Of a stretch of 64,000 bases of DNA, positions 22,642 through 42,729 are shown one piece after another (position 1 is the first letter of the stretch; every line of letters begins with the position of its first letter). This DNA is from Siphlonurus alternatus (lineage: Eukaryota; Arthropoda; Insecta; Ephemeroptera; Siphlonuridae). Under the pieces are notes generated by a model that was given only the letters and a program-made list of their open reading frames with translations, was not told the origin of the DNA and did no database searches. The translations under genes were made by a program, and so were the position numbers. The stretch is from positions 10,141,628 through 10,205,627 of the forward strand of contig OX463783.1 in the NCBI GenBank assembly GCA_949825025.1. Reading direction: 5' to 3'.

Positions 22642-24824
22642 ATGAAATGATCGACATTTCAGACGACCCACCATGAGCACCACAGCCCCCCTGTGAACGG
22701 AATGGTAGAACCCGTGAATGAAAACAGACTGTCACCCAACGATGACGTCACAGGCACCGACTGGAGACAAGTTCAAGTTTTCGTCGCCTGGAAAAACTGC
22801 CCGGCACTTGCTAACAAATTCCATAACATCGACAACAAATACTATGCTAGTCTGAAAGGATTGGTCAAGTTTTTCAGAGACAAGGTAAGGTTTCATATAC
22901 GTCTATAATATTATGTAATAAATAGAAGTACAATAGAGGCTTCAAGTGAGTGCGCCCGCGCTGCGCAACTGTTGTCGCTAAGGTCCATCTTGCAATTGAA
23001 AAAGAAGCAAAGTGTTTTTTTTAAATTTTTCTCGCTTATAAATAAAGTAAAAAATCTAAATCTTGAATTATCTACTGTATTTTTCAGTTTGGACCTAAGT
23101 TCCGTAAAGGAATTTTCCCAAAAATAATATTCTCAGTGAAAAAACGAATTCACGTTTTTTTTACATAGGTTTAGATAGGATGGTGGCAACACTAAAAAAT
23201 CAGCTGACTTGAAGCCTCTATTAAAGTAAATGGTAGCAAACCTGGTAAAAAAAATAATGAGCTTTATATTTGTCATGATTATGGTCTGATGGATAATTAT
23301 GTAATTTACTCTCCTTTAGTTGTTTTTTTCTAATTGTCACCTAGTTTAATCCACTTCATCAACTCATCTCATTCATAAAAAACGCCCAGCCCTAATATTT
23401 TTACATAAATTTAAATACTTTAATAACAAAATACATAAAATATTTTTTATACTTGATTGTTGCTATGAGAATCAGAGAAGCGTAATATCGTAATTTTTAG
23501 TCAAGTATATTTCATTCTAAAAAAGACATAGCTTCATTTTTTTTTTAATGGTAAAACAGAGAGATTAAGACAAACATTGAAAAAATAATTTTATCTCAAC
23601 ATGATAATATATAATTTTCAATATAACTATATAAAAAAATTATAATGTTTCTGTTAATATCATGTTTACTTATTACAATGAATGAATTAATCCACGTTCT
23701 CTCTTTCCACAGTACCAGCACTACACTCACGTCCCCGAAGATTTGCAGACTCTGATGTGTGGTGCTCAGAAGGACGACGAGAAGTACCTCGAGTTCTTCA
23801 CCAGTCGCTTCCCCGCGCTGCTCGGTTGGTTGTGGCACTCTCTGGTCCCTGAGATGACGGATAATCTCATGAGGCAGTTCTACACGCAGGGGCCCTTCGT
23901 CGAGAGCGTGAGTCACATGGGCACAGTTTTTACAGTCACTTAAGGGTGGGTAAGGTAACACGCACAATGTTAAAAGTATTTCCACACATGAAAATTATGA
24001 AACATTTCTTAAAATGTTATCCTCTACATCCCCTATCAGTAGCTTAAATATCAGATACAAATTCGAGCTAGTTTTTGAGCCATTAATTTTTAAAATTGAC
24101 TAATTGGAAAATGGAATTTCCATATTAAATTAGTAAAATTTAAAAAATTAATAATTAAAAAACTAGATCGAATTTACATTATACCTGATATTTTAGCTAC
24201 TGATATGGGGGATCGGAGAACATTTTATTTTTTTTTTCAAGTGTGGGAATTTTTTTAACATTGTTCGTGTTACCTTAACCCTTAATCTGAATTTTGCGCA
24301 CTTGCTGGATGCAAATGGACAATTTTTATGATATTTTATATATTTGGATAGAGGGCTCGAGTTATGTATTGTCAATGTTTTTTCAGATTTTTTTAAACCC
24401 TCTAATACCCTCAAAATCATGCTACAAAACGCTGTGACGTCATAGTCATGCATATATTATATTTAACATACAAGCATAGGGAAAGAAGTTGCATGACTCT
24501 GACACCACAGGGCATTTTTCACTTGATTTTAAGGGTTCAAAAAATATGGAAAAAACAATTACAATACACATCTCCCAGTCTTGTATTCAAATTTGCAATA
24601 CGAAAATTCATAAAAGTTGTCCATTCCTAAATCTAGGGCAAAAAATATACTACTCGGCAGGGTTTACAAATTGTCTTGAAAATATAAAAATGCCAATAAA
24701 GATGTCTGTCTAATTACTTATAATATTTAATTTTAATAAATTGATTCATTGATAATTATTTCTATGTCTGCAGGCACTGTCGGGGCTACAAATTCCTACA
24801 AGCTGTTCTCCAATTGTGATCTAG
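18278..24824 (+). CDS. Kinase-like plus KEN ribonuclease protein (IRE1/RNase L-type), nine exons
   Basis: Exons 18278-18301, 18750-19117, 20099-20274, 20817-20914, 21041-21153, 21630-21777, 22663-22884, 23713-23907 and 24774-24824 join in phase. They give 461 residues from the ATG at 18287, or 568 if fused to the GIY-YIG-like exons. A kinase-like domain spans about residues 85-305: beta-3 Lys96, alpha-C Glu113, QNII, QLLQGLNHL, then NKDISP-N in place of HRDLKPxN and DLR in place of DFG. HPYFW and KKLNFIL close the C-lobe exactly as in IRE1. The KEN domain (about 307-440) has DWR, tyrosines 366-367, R378-D379-x3-H383 for the R-N-x3-H active site, and FTSRFPALL. KEN domains cut RNA when kinase lobes dimerise (family knowledge). 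There is no signal peptide or membrane helix, so a cytosolic RNase L-like role is inferred. AATAAA lies at 24859 and 24872. The start and the last intron are the uncertain parts. Confidence 0.88.
18330..18570. mobile_element. Decayed MITE with tttagtac/gctaaac words
   Basis: Words such as ctaaacatggtactaaacca and the inverted ttagtactacgtttagccct occur on either side of a centre near 18450. They resemble the interior of the 22252-22551 family. Confidence 0.5.
18750..19117 (+). CDS. KEN gene exon: kinase N-lobe
   Basis: It codes for about 123 residues. The last third has TYLLIRQIKLA (beta-3 with Lys) and KTVIEFDILLSVPSYQNIIR (alpha-C and following strand). The first part has no family I recognise and may be a linker. 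Confidence 0.85.
19205..19360. mobile_element. Retroelement tail followed by a hairpin element
   Basis: At 19220-19250 a (TTCAGA)n-like tract with ggcttttattcagaaa resembles the 3' tail of a minus-strand non-LTR retrotransposon. At 19275-19353 a compact hairpin has agcccctgccaacacgcaaa inverted at gcgtgttgataggggct. Confidence 0.5.
19420..19710. mobile_element. Palindromic MITE in a KEN gene intron
   Basis: ttcttatgagccgtaatttt, ggattatgaaatata and ctcatcaaattt on the left are mirrored by cgg.aaaaattgatgag, atatttcataat and gcttataagaag on the right. Confidence 0.65.
20099..20274 (+). CDS. KEN gene exon: kinase hinge and helix E
   Basis: It codes for PFEISVMKK through MDLERFFVEN to MMQLLQGLNHLGTYNV. 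The QLLQGLNHL helix just before the catalytic loop is the clearest kinase match. Confidence 0.9.
20510..20690. mobile_element. Fragment of the 'GCTGTGACGTCATAGTCATGC' MITE family
   Basis: Contains atcatgctgcaaaagtctgt, gacgtcatattcatg and the inverted end catgctttagagcattttgc. Fragments of the same family recur at about 1140-1240, 24420, 29830, 33620, 40750, 42400, 57310, 63030 and 63850. Confidence 0.5.
20817..20914 (+). CDS. KEN gene exon: catalytic and DFG loops (altered)
   Basis: It codes for AFNKDISPNLRIVKDNN through LVIVDLRDVKKLE. The HRD position reads NKD, the catalytic-loop Lys is Ser, the loop is one residue short before Asn, and DFG reads DLR. Confidence 0.9.
21041..21153 (+). CDS. 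KEN gene exon: kinase C-lobe
   Basis: It codes for GDMSRSIYVTGIMLLNIYS and onward. SIYVTGIMLLNIYS corresponds to the kinase D-x-W-S-x-G helix but lacks the Asp and Trp. Confidence 0.85.
21630..21777 (+). CDS. KEN gene exon: end of kinase lobe, HPYFW
   Basis: It codes for DKFLLSTLIFSMTLAD, PSLQSVMEHPYFWRV and EKKLNFIL. The HPyFW-x3-KKLxFI signature is shared by IRE1 and RNase L at the kinase-KEN junction. Confidence 0.93.
22252..22551. mobile_element. MITE, GGGGGCATTCACAAAGC family, copy 1
   Basis: The ends are gggggcattcacaaagcact and agtgctttgtgaatgccccc. The interior palindrome repeats gctaaacatgg and tttagccc words. It directly precedes a (GA)n tract in the intron upstream of a KEN exon. 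Related elements are at 32184-32350, 48250-48390 and 50925-51005. Confidence 0.85.
22558..22639 (+). repeat. (GA)n microsatellite before a splice acceptor
   Basis: About 40 GA dinucleotides, ending 23 bases before the coding exon that starts at 22663. Confidence 0.95.
22663..22884 (+). CDS. KEN gene exon: first half of the KEN domain
   Basis: It codes for 74 residues. A His/Pro-rich insert (THHEHHSPP) is followed by TGTDWRQ, then FHNIDNKYYASLKGLVKFFRDK. The acceptor lies 23 bases after a long (GA)n tract. Confidence 0.9.
22932..23222. mobile_element. MITE with AATAGAGGCTTCAAGT ends
   Basis: AATAGAGGCTTCAAGT at the left is mirrored by acttgaagcctctatt at the right. A fragment with the same right end (gatgggatggtgg, acttgaagcctctat) is at 46766-46838. 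Confidence 0.75.
23713..23907 (+). CDS. KEN gene exon: second half of the KEN domain
   Basis: It codes for YQHYTHVPEDLQTLM and KYLEFFTSRFPALLGWLWHS. It ends at agc followed by gtgagt. If not spliced there, translation stops at a TAA ending at 23943 after 12 extra residues. Confidence 0.92.
24313..24625. mobile_element. MITE of the TGACGTCA family in the last KEN gene intron
   Basis: Both ends carry aatggacaa.ttttatga or its complement. The interior has gatagagggctcgagttatg and acgctgtgacgtcatagtca. The AATGGA terminus is shared with the other large MITE family in this window. Confidence 0.65.
24774..24824 (+). CDS. KEN gene terminal exon (candidate)
   Basis: Acceptor tatgtctgcag, 17 codons in phase including TAG (ALSGLQIP... 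to a final isoleucine), with AATAAA signals 35-50 bases later. This supports the spliced ending over read-through. Confidence 0.55.
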   Translation, partial: ALSGLQIPTSCSPIVI

Positions 24825-24858
24825 GACATGAGAAAATTAGACTTTAACTACGTTATTA

Positions 24859-24877
24859 AAATAAATATCAAAATAAA
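24859..24877 (+). terminator. Polyadenylation signals of the KEN gene
   Basis: AATAAA occurs twice, at 24859-24864 and 24872-24877, shortly after the candidate TAG. Confidence 0.55.
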
Positions 24878-25007
24878 GAAAAAATATATGATCTCATGAA
24901 AACGAACAAAATAATACAATTTCTGTATATAGTTATTAAAATAACGAGTTTCTTATGATGATAAAATATTTTAGTTTCGAACGTGTTTTATGATTTTTAT
25001 CATTATT

Positions 25008-26881
25008 GAACCACAATTCGCGTGCCAACTTTTTTCGTAAATTTGGTATTGCAAAAATTTTCGCACAAACTTCAAACTTGGTACACTTGTAGCTGAGGGT
25101 TGTAAAAATTAGTTCAGGGTGTTAAAAATTTTATTGGACACCAATAACACCCCTTTCAGGGGTGGTTTTTAAAAAAATTATTTTCGCCTTATGGAAATTC
25201 AATGTTAAATACAACTTTTTTTGAAATCATTGGAATTTTGCGGAAAAAGTTTCTAGCATAGGGTAATCGACCGTCCTGAACTCAGAAATAATTTTAGATT
25301 TTTTCCCCGACGCACCCCTGAGGGTGGAGACCTACCCCTAAAATCCATTTTTCTTAAAAATTGTGCTAAAATTATGAAATTAATTTTAAAAGAGTAATCA
25401 ACCCTCCTGAACTCGGAAATAATTTTAATTTTTTTTTCTGACGCACTCCTGAGGGTGGAGACCTACCCCTAAAATCCATTTTCCTTAAAAATTGTGAAAT
25501 TAATTTTCTAGGTGTAATTGACCCCCCTGAACTCGGAAATAATTTTAGATTTTTTTCCCCGATGCAACTCTGAGGGTAAACTGCTACCCACCATATCCTT
25601 CTTTCTTAATTATCGAGTAGAAATTGCGAATTATTTTTTTTTCAGGATGTATCGAAATTTTTCAGAGAAAAACTATCCCAGACTGACCCCTTCACTTGCA
25701 GCATGACAGTTGTTTCACTCAATGTGTCCACCGTTAATTGGCGTGATGGCACATGTTGGTCCGCTCAACGTGGCTATGTGTGTAGGTGCATAGCCTCTAA
25801 CATCTGAGGTGTGACTAATTCCATGCAACGTCTGATCTCCACTTTCTGTTTGTCAATTCGTCTCAAATCTCTTCTTGTGAACATTTTTCTTCAGAAAGAG
25901 ATTTGAGACCATTGACGAGCTAAAAGTGACAGACGTTATGTGGAATTGGTTACATCTCAGTTGTTAAAGGCACACATAGCCTCGTTGTGCAGACCAACAT
26001 GTGCCTTCACGCCATGCAATTAACGGTGGACACATCCATCGTCATGCTGCAAGTGAAGAGGTGAGTCTGTGATTTTTTTTTTATGAAAGATTTTGATAAA
26101 TTCCGAAAAAAATTTAATTCACAATTTCTACTTGATTATTAAGGAGAAAAGATATGGTGGGTAGCCGTTGACCCTCAGGGTTGCGTTAGGGAAAAAATCT
26201 AAAATTATTTTCGAGTTCAGAAGGGTAGAGTACCCCTTGAAAATTAATTTTACAATTTTATCACAATTTTTAAGGAAAATGGATTTTAGGGGTAGGTCTC
26301 CACCCTCAGGGGTGCGTCGGGGAAAAATCTAAAATTATTTCCGAGTTTAGGAGGGTCGATTACCCCTTGAAAATTAATTTCATAATTTTAGCACAATTTT
26401 TTAAGGAAAATGGATTTTAGGGGTAGGTCTCCACCCTCAGGGGTGCGTCGGGGAAAAAATCTAAAATTATTTCCGAGTTCAGGAGGGTCGATTACCCCTT
26501 GAAAATTAATTTCATAATTTTAGCACAATTTTTAAGGAAAATGGATTTTAGGGGTAGGTCTCCACCCTCAGGGGTGCGTCGGGGAAAAAATCTAAAATTA
26601 TTTCTGAGTTCAGGACGGTCGATTACTCTATGCTAGAAACTTTTTCCGCAAAATTCCAATGATTTCAAAAAAAGTTGTATTTAACATTGAATTTCCATAA
26701 GGCGAAAATAATTTTTTTAAAAACCACCCCTGAAAGGGATGTTATTGGTGTCCAATAAAATTTTTAACACCCTGAACTAATTTTTACAACCCTCAGCTAC
26801 AAGTGTACCAAGTTTGAAGTTTGTGCGAAAATTTTTGCAATACCAAATTTACGAAAAAAGTTGGCACGCGAATTGTGGTTC
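25008..26881. mobile_element. 1.87-kb foldback element, almost wholly palindromic
   Basis: GAACCACAATTCGCGTGCCA at 25008 is mirrored exactly at 26862-26881. The two arms pair over nearly their whole length to a small loop around 25876-25895. Each arm contains tandem units of about 120-131 bases with gggtggagacctacccctaa or its complement. The left arm has units starting near 25275, 25406 and 25526; the right arm has four, near 26213, 26342, 26473 and 26604. That extra unit explains why the right arm is about 120 bases longer. It has no transposase frame. It separates the KEN gene from the THAP/NB-ARC gene. Confidence 0.88.
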
Positions 26882-26889
26882 ACTCTGTA

Positions 26890-28050
26890 TTAAGGTGAGG
26901 GGGTTTGTTATTTTTAATACTAAAACATGTTGTGATTGTAAAAAAATAATAAAAAATGTTATATCTAAAAAACAATTTATGTAATTAAGAATGTATTTGA
27001 AATAAATTTGAAATGTGTGTACATTTAGACAATGAATTTACAACTATCTTATTTTTGGAACCAATCACATTAATACGTAACATCACATCGTAAAAATGCT
27101 TTACAACAATGAACTAAATTCCCTACTTAATTGTCCTTGCTTTTGGTTAATACCCTATAATACCTATACAATTAATTTCATTAAAAATTAATATTTAGCA
27201 AATGGGAATGATATAATAAATGTTTATACAGTAATATAATTATTCAATTCCATACATTTTACACTTATTTTAGAGTTGCCCCTCTTTAAATTCGTTTTGT
27301 ATTTTAAGGTTGTTGTTTTTAAGTTGATCTTGCTGTTTTCTCTATAATTGTATATTTTATGAAAATAAATTTTGTAATGTAGTAAAATTGGTGAAAATGT
27401 AATAATATATAACCAATAATAAGACGAAAATCATAAAATTTGACAATAAATTATTTTATTGGTGCAAAATGCAAATGTTTATTTTATTAAACCTAATACC
27501 ATTGATCAAATTTGGCAAAAATCATGTAAGTATATAAATAAAATAATATAGACACGTATAATTATTATTCGTGTAAGAAAAACAATTAAAATTATATCAT
27601 ACATAATTATTTGCATGTGGTTTCCTAATAATTATGTACGCGTACTATTTATAAAAGTGTTACATGCTACAATTTACCTTTATAGCATTCTTTTCTTAAA
27701 ATTGTATTTCTGACTTAATAAATATAAATAATAATAAATATTAATTAAAATATATTTAATTGATACATTGTTGCTACACAACCATTTATTATTGACCAAG
27801 AAAAATTTCCTGAGTTACAATAAAATTGTGCTCAAGAAAATGTTACTCTTACATGAATATTTGATTTAAAATATTCATGTGGTACATTGAAATTCATATT
27901 TAATATTACAGAGCTCTATATTAATTTTTACAATCATAAAATTATGCAAATCGAGTATTTATTCCACATTAAAAAAATACAACATAAAATTTTTATCTCG
28001 TTAATGATGGTGTATCTTTCCAAAAATTTGTAAGTGCCCGATTTTTGACG
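26890..28050. other. AT-rich intergenic region upstream of the THAP gene
   Basis: Very AT-rich, with no coding signal and no recognised repeat. A possible acceptor (cttccccag at about 28057-28065) just before the start codon exon suggests a 5' UTR intron whose first exon I could not locate. Confidence 0.4.
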
Positions 28051-28093
28051 AATCTGCTTCCCCAGGTTCTGCCTTCTCGCTCGCGCTGCCACA

Positions 28094-38068
<9,975 letters not shown>

Positions 38069-38355
38069 ATACTGTACATGGAACTTCTTTAATTATCTGA
38101 TAGTAATTTTAATTTTATTAAAATATTATATAGAAAATATATGTATTGCATTTACGCATCCAGGTGGTTGGCTTGTGTATAATTTTAATTTTAAGTGTAT
38201 TACTATATAGTGTTTTTTAATTAAATATTTACATATTTAGGGGAGCAGAATTTATTTTATAGTTTTTTTTATTGTTTTTTAAAACAATTGTATTATTTTT
38301 AGGAATTTTAATTTTTTTCTAATACAGATGAAAACTTTATATGTTTTTGTTAAAA

Positions 38356-38361
38356 AATAAA
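38356..38361 (+). terminator. Candidate polyadenylation signal of the THAP/NB-ARC gene
   Basis: AATAAA in taaaaaataaacatcc, about 290 bases after the stop. Other AATAAA words follow at about 38514. Confidence 0.45.
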
Positions 38362-38399
38362 CATCCTGTTTAAATATAATATAATATGGCACTTTTGTA

Positions 38400-39200
38400 T
38401 TTTATTTGCATGGTCCTTTTTACTTTTTTCTTCCTAGTCATGAATATTTCTTAATTGTATTGTAACAAAATATTTTGGATTCTTTTACGACTAGTTTATT
38501 ACATTTTATGAATAATAAAATATATATTATAAGTTCAAGGTCATTTTACAATACCACCAAACAAGATAATAATAATTGCTTAACATCTTTTATGCAATTT
38601 TAATTATGTGATTTTGTATGAAACAATAACATGTTGTCAATTATTATTGTATTGACATGTTAACATACTTATACTTATGTATAATAATGTAACTATACAT
38701 TATATTCATTATATAGTTAATAAATATTTGGTACTTATAATTTGACTTTGTGTGTCTAAAAGTGATAATATTGTTTAATATATATTCTGTATTATCAAAA
38801 ATCATTATTATTTTTAACATCTCTCTATTTATATATTGGAATAAAAATGTATGTTTAAAATCTATACTTATGCATTTATCTTCCCTCATACCCAAAAGAA
38901 AAAATAAATATTAAATCTTATCTAATCAACAATAAATTCAGTAGTATTTTATATTTTTTTTTTATATTGATGGATCTCGACACAGCAGACAATTAAAAAA
39001 TTAAGTTCTTCATTTTATTCTTGACACAGCTATCATTGCTATCGCTATATTAATTGTAAATATATTTCTATATTTCAAAATTTCATATAATATTATTATT
39101 GCCATGTTTACATAATTTAAAATCTGAACTAGCAACAAAATGAAGTTAGAATATTTAATGTATTCAATTAATTTTTTTTAAGCATGCTGTACTGAATTGG
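38400..39200. other. AT-rich intergenic spacer, no gene seen
   Basis: Long runs of A and T with scattered AATAAA words. No inverted repeat or coding pattern stands out. Confidence 0.45.
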
Positions 39201-39222
39201 AACATGATCAATTTTATTTTAA

Positions 39223-39355
39223 TGTACTCTTTTTGCTTCGGAAAAGTTCCCTTCTACAGCCTTGTTAATCACCGTGTACGTACCGTAAGGATAGCACATT
39301 GCACGTTGATTAACAAAGGCTGCAGAAGAGAAATTATCAGAAGCGAGGAGTGTAC
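39223..39355. mobile_element. MITE, GTACACTCGTCGCCTTGG family, copy 1
   Basis: gtactctttttgcttcgga on the left is mirrored by aagcgaggagtgtac on the right; agccttgttaatcacc pairs with gttgattaacaaaggct. Relatives are at 54544-54673, 62470-62590 and 62711-62835. Confidence 0.7.
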
Positions 39356-39586
39356 AATAAATTTACGAGATTTTTTTATTGCATGAATTAATTGAAAAAA
39401 ATATAATACTCGTAAATTAAAGTTCAATCTCATTTACTAGTACCGACCATACACTGACCGTGAATTTTGGAGACATATGTATTATCTCCTTTATAATAAA
39501 AAGTAGATAAAAATATGGTAAATCAAAATTTGATCTGGATCAGCGCTTGAACTGGCATCAAATCCGCGTTGGATACAACCGGGCCT

Positions 39587-39740
39587 AAAGCCGGTATTAC
39601 ACGATATAATTTTTCTAACTATTGCATACAATTTTTCTTTTCAAGAAAACTTAACTCCATTCAAACAAATGGAGTTCAAGTTTTCTTAAAAGAAAAAATT
39701 TATGCAATAGTTAGAAAAATTGTATCGTGTAATACCGGTG
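39587..39740. mobile_element. MITE with AAAGCCGGTATTACAC ends, copy 2
   Basis: A near-perfect hairpin: aaagccggtattacacgata pairs with its complement at 39721-39740. The arms meet at aaatggagtt near 39665. Confidence 0.85.
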
Positions 39741-39968
39741 CAGCCAAAGAGATCTTGTACTATTAGTATTAAATATCCTTGATTGCAGCTTATTTTAGGC
39801 CATTGAAAGTTACAGAAACGTTTTAGAAGAGGTCGATTCAGTAAGAAATTTTGATAATATTTTTTTTCTGCTTAAACGCAGCAAGAAAGATTCTTATAAT
39901 ATTTAATAATTTCATGGACATGAGAAAAAAAAAAAAAAAAAAAATGAAACAAATTTTTGCATTATCCA

Positions 39969-39974
39969 TTTAAT
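39969..39974 (-). terminator. Candidate ATTAAA polyadenylation signal of the lectin gene
   Basis: The plus-strand TTTAAT reads ATTAAA on the minus strand, about 45 bases after the stop. Confidence 0.4.
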
Positions 39975-40018
39975 AATAAATTATTACACATACATGTAAA
40001 CTTCTGTATTACATCGTA

Positions 40019-40230
40019 TTAATTCTCGCACATTACGAGCGTGGTTGTTCCGGTACAGGAATAGTCAGCCCAGCCTCCGTAAGTGTTGAAGAAGACGCAG
40101 GCGTCCGGAAGTGTTGATTCCGGCTTGTTGAATCCCCAGTTAGTGAACGAGAAGAGCTGACCGGAACCTTGCCAGATCCAGTCATTGCCGATCTTACGAC
40201 CGGAAGTCCAATATATGTTCCCGTCCAAGC
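40019..40230 (-). CDS. Lectin exon 5: end of the lectin domain and stop
   Basis: WTSG, WIWQGSGQ, FTNWGFNKPES, ACVFFNTYGGWADYSC and a final MCEN before TAA. Confidence 0.93.
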
Positions 40231-42655
40231 CTAAAATATTAATATGTTTATTATTATCGCACCTCTACTGCATGGGGAAAATGAATAACCTGCATGAAAA
40301 TTGTTTTTGCATAATTGGACAAAAAGCCTTGAGTTAAACGTATTTACAATTTTTTCAGCCCTATTAAGGTAGAGATAACGTCAATCAGCTGTTCGACGTA
40401 GTCCCATTTGATTAACATGTGAACCTTAGCAAATTCACAAAAATTCTGAAATATTTTTAAGAGGCAGGCAGATATTAATGCCTAAAAGCCATAGAGAAAG
40501 TTTCAAATCAATTTAACGAGCCGATTTCTTTTTAATTAAGTTTTTAGTTCGTCTCTCCATGGGAAAGCCCTATGCTGAAATTTTAAAAAAAAAAATAAAG
40601 TGTTTTGAAACTTTTTCTATGACTTTCAGGCACTAATATCTGCCTCTCAAAAAAATTTCAGAATTTTTGTGATTTCGCTAAGATTCAAATGGTAATCAAA
40701 GGAGACTACGTCGAACAGCTGATCGGCGATATCTCTACCTTAAATCCTTAAAAATATAATGGTTCTGCGACGTCATAATCATACAAAGTCCATTCCTATG
40801 TGCTTAATTATGTCTTAAATATTTGCATGACGTCACAGCATTTTAACTGCATTTTATTTTTTTTAAAAAATGTTATATAATCCAACTTTGGTAAAAATTA
40901 AAAATATGTTCTCTCTCTCCCCTCAACCTACCTGTATTCTTCAAGTGATCATGGACCGCCAACATCTCTTCTTCCGTCTCAAAACTGATCACAGACATCC
41001 CCATGGTGTTACAAAATCGAGTCGCTACCACCGCATCCATCTGATAGAAATTGGAAAATTAATGAAAACCATGGTCGTAATTGTCAGATTATATTATATA
41101 ATTATGTCAATTGACATATTATTGCTCTTATGGAATAATTATATAAAATGACATGTCTGCTTTATCAGGTGAGTGCAGTAATTAAGAATATTCTGCTTTA
41201 CCAGCATGCGTGTAATTTAAAGTTCATAACTGCATTCCCCTGATATAACAGACAGTTTATTGTTTCACATGATCAAGTGTGATCACAAAAATATCAACCA
41301 TTTCGTCACCTCAGAATACAAGTGTCGTATAAACTACGAGGTTTTGATGTAATTGTGAACCTTATTTACATGAAGCATAAGTTTGTTAGTATTGAGATTT
41401 TTTTTATTTATTTCTTTTTATATATTAGTAAAATTATAATATTAAAAATATTATTATTCTTAGTTTTAAATGCAATTTTTCATTCAAAGAAATAAAAACT
41501 CGACCAAGGAAAATAAAAAATTCAGAAATGTTGTATAGTATTACCATATATTTATAGAATACAACATAATCAGTGTCTCTTTCATGCAAAATAGCATTGC
41601 ACTCATATTAACAAAAAAATCAATTTAGCAGAACTTTCTCTCTTTTCTGTTGTACTTACGAATTCTCCAGCATAGATGAAGTATTCTGTATCGCCAATAA
41701 TCACTAGCTCCACCGGATTAATGCCTGCCAATGAAACGAAATATTATCAAGTACAAAATTATGCATTTTAAATGGCCAACAAATATGATTTATCATATTT
41801 TTTATGACAATAGGAAAATACAAACAAATTACAAACAAAGTTGGATTAAACTTGAGAGTTAAGGATGATTTGAAGATGAAAATTATTAAACTTGAGAATA
41901 TTTTTTATCTCATTATTTGATCTGCAGCGGCAATTTGAAAAAAAAAAATCCATGCCTTGTAAACAATTAAACAAATCTCAAGAGATAAAATAGCATGCTT
42001 AATCAATTCCTATATATTATAAATTTTGTGGCATGTCAAATAGGTGCTATTTTTAACATAATGTAATTATAATTTATTATAATATTGAAACATGAAAATT
42101 ACAACACTCAATATTTTTACCTTCATTTTTGTGCTCTTTCTTTTCTGGTAAATTTTCAATCACACCAGCCTACAAGCAAACAAAATTACAAATTCTTAGC
42201 AATTTATTACATTTAGATATTTTAGACTATTTTATTAATTTAATATTCACAGTGAATCCATACCCTCTCATTTTTTTTTTATCCAAATGCATGATTTTTT
42301 TTTGTATAATTAGAATAGAATCTTGAGTCGTGTATAATTTTGTTATAAAATTAAAATATTTTTGAATCCTTTTTAAACTCGTGTAGCAAAAAAATGTTAT
42401 GACATCATAATCATGCAATGCTTTTTTCAATGTTGCATGGAACATGAATGTGACGTCATAGTCACGCGTACGTATTTTTATCTTTAATTTTCGCGTGTTA
42501 AATATTAACATGACTATTTCGTCACAGCATTTTGCAGCACGGTTTGGTTCTCTATGCAAAAATACAAAAATAAATTTGAAAATATAAATATGGATACTTA
42601 CATGACACTGTGTGACTGCTAAAATAGCCAGGGTAAAAACTATCAACATCTTCAT
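40019..42655 (-). CDS. Secreted C-type lectin-like protein, five exons, 162 residues
   Basis: In minus-strand order, exons 42655-42602, 42169-42121, 41724-41660, 41040-40932 and 40230-40019 join in phase. The first exon encodes MKMLIVFTLAILAVTQCH, a signal peptide. After a short charged spacer (ENLPEKKEHKNE), one C-type lectin domain follows: FIYAGEF, RFCNTMGMSVISFE, IYWTSGRK, WIWQGSGQ, FTNWG, CVFFNTYGGWADYSC and VMCEN. All four conserved cysteines are present. The calcium/sugar motif EPN or QPD is replaced by KPE, so classical sugar binding is doubtful. Single-domain secreted lectins in arthropods often act in haemolymph as recognition factors (family knowledge). It is unrelated in sequence to its neighbours. 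A TATA-like box near 42721 and an ATTAAA-type signal just beyond the stop fit this strand. Confidence 0.9.
40374..40743. mobile_element. MITE with TTAAGGTAGAGATAAC ends, copy 2
   Basis: The ends are ttaaggtagagataacg and its complement. The interior matches 5592-6000 in order, including gctgttcgacgtag and aatttaacgagccgatttct. It sits in the last intron of the lectin gene. Confidence 0.87.
40932..41040 (-). CDS. Lectin exon 4: first conserved Cys
   Basis: MDAVATRFCNTMGMSVISFE and TEEEMLAVHDHLKNT: the helix with Cys and GM-x-x-x-S that typifies the family. Confidence 0.9.
41660..41724 (-). CDS. Lectin exon 3: start of the lectin domain
   Basis: INPVELVIIGDTEYFIYAGE, then Phe before the donor. 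This matches the first strand of a C-type lectin fold. Confidence 0.83.
42121..42169 (-). CDS. Lectin exon 2: charged spacer
   Basis: AGVIENLPEKKEHKNE. No domain is recognised. Confidence 0.8.
42230..42570. mobile_element. MITE remnant of the TGACGTCA family in the first lectin intron
   Basis: gtgacgtcatagtcacg and tttcgtcacagcattttgca flank a decayed palindrome. The flanks are too degenerate to set exact ends. Confidence 0.5.
42602..42655 (-). CDS. Lectin exon 1: signal peptide
   Basis: MKMLIVFTLAILAVTQCH: a Lys, a hydrophobic core and a likely cleavage before or near Cys/His. The donor is gtaagt. Confidence 0.88.
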
Positions 42656-42689
42656 CGTTTCTAATAATTCTTCTGATTAAAAATATTTT

Positions 42690-42727
42690 ATATTTTGGAA
42701 CTTGAATCAAATGGGAGCTCATATATA
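42690..42727 (-). promoter_or_regulatory. Candidate TATA promoter of the lectin gene
   Basis: On the minus strand tttatatatgag lies about 70 bases upstream of the start codon. A TTCAAGT initiator-like word sits about 30 bases downstream of the TATA. Confidence 0.4.
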
Positions 42728-42729
42728 AA

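Noticed and set aside
25011..26880. Two separate convergent repeats or a hidden gene in the intergenic palindrome
   Set aside because: The arms pair along their whole length, and the frames inside are short, AT-rich and mirrored. One palindromic element explains everything.
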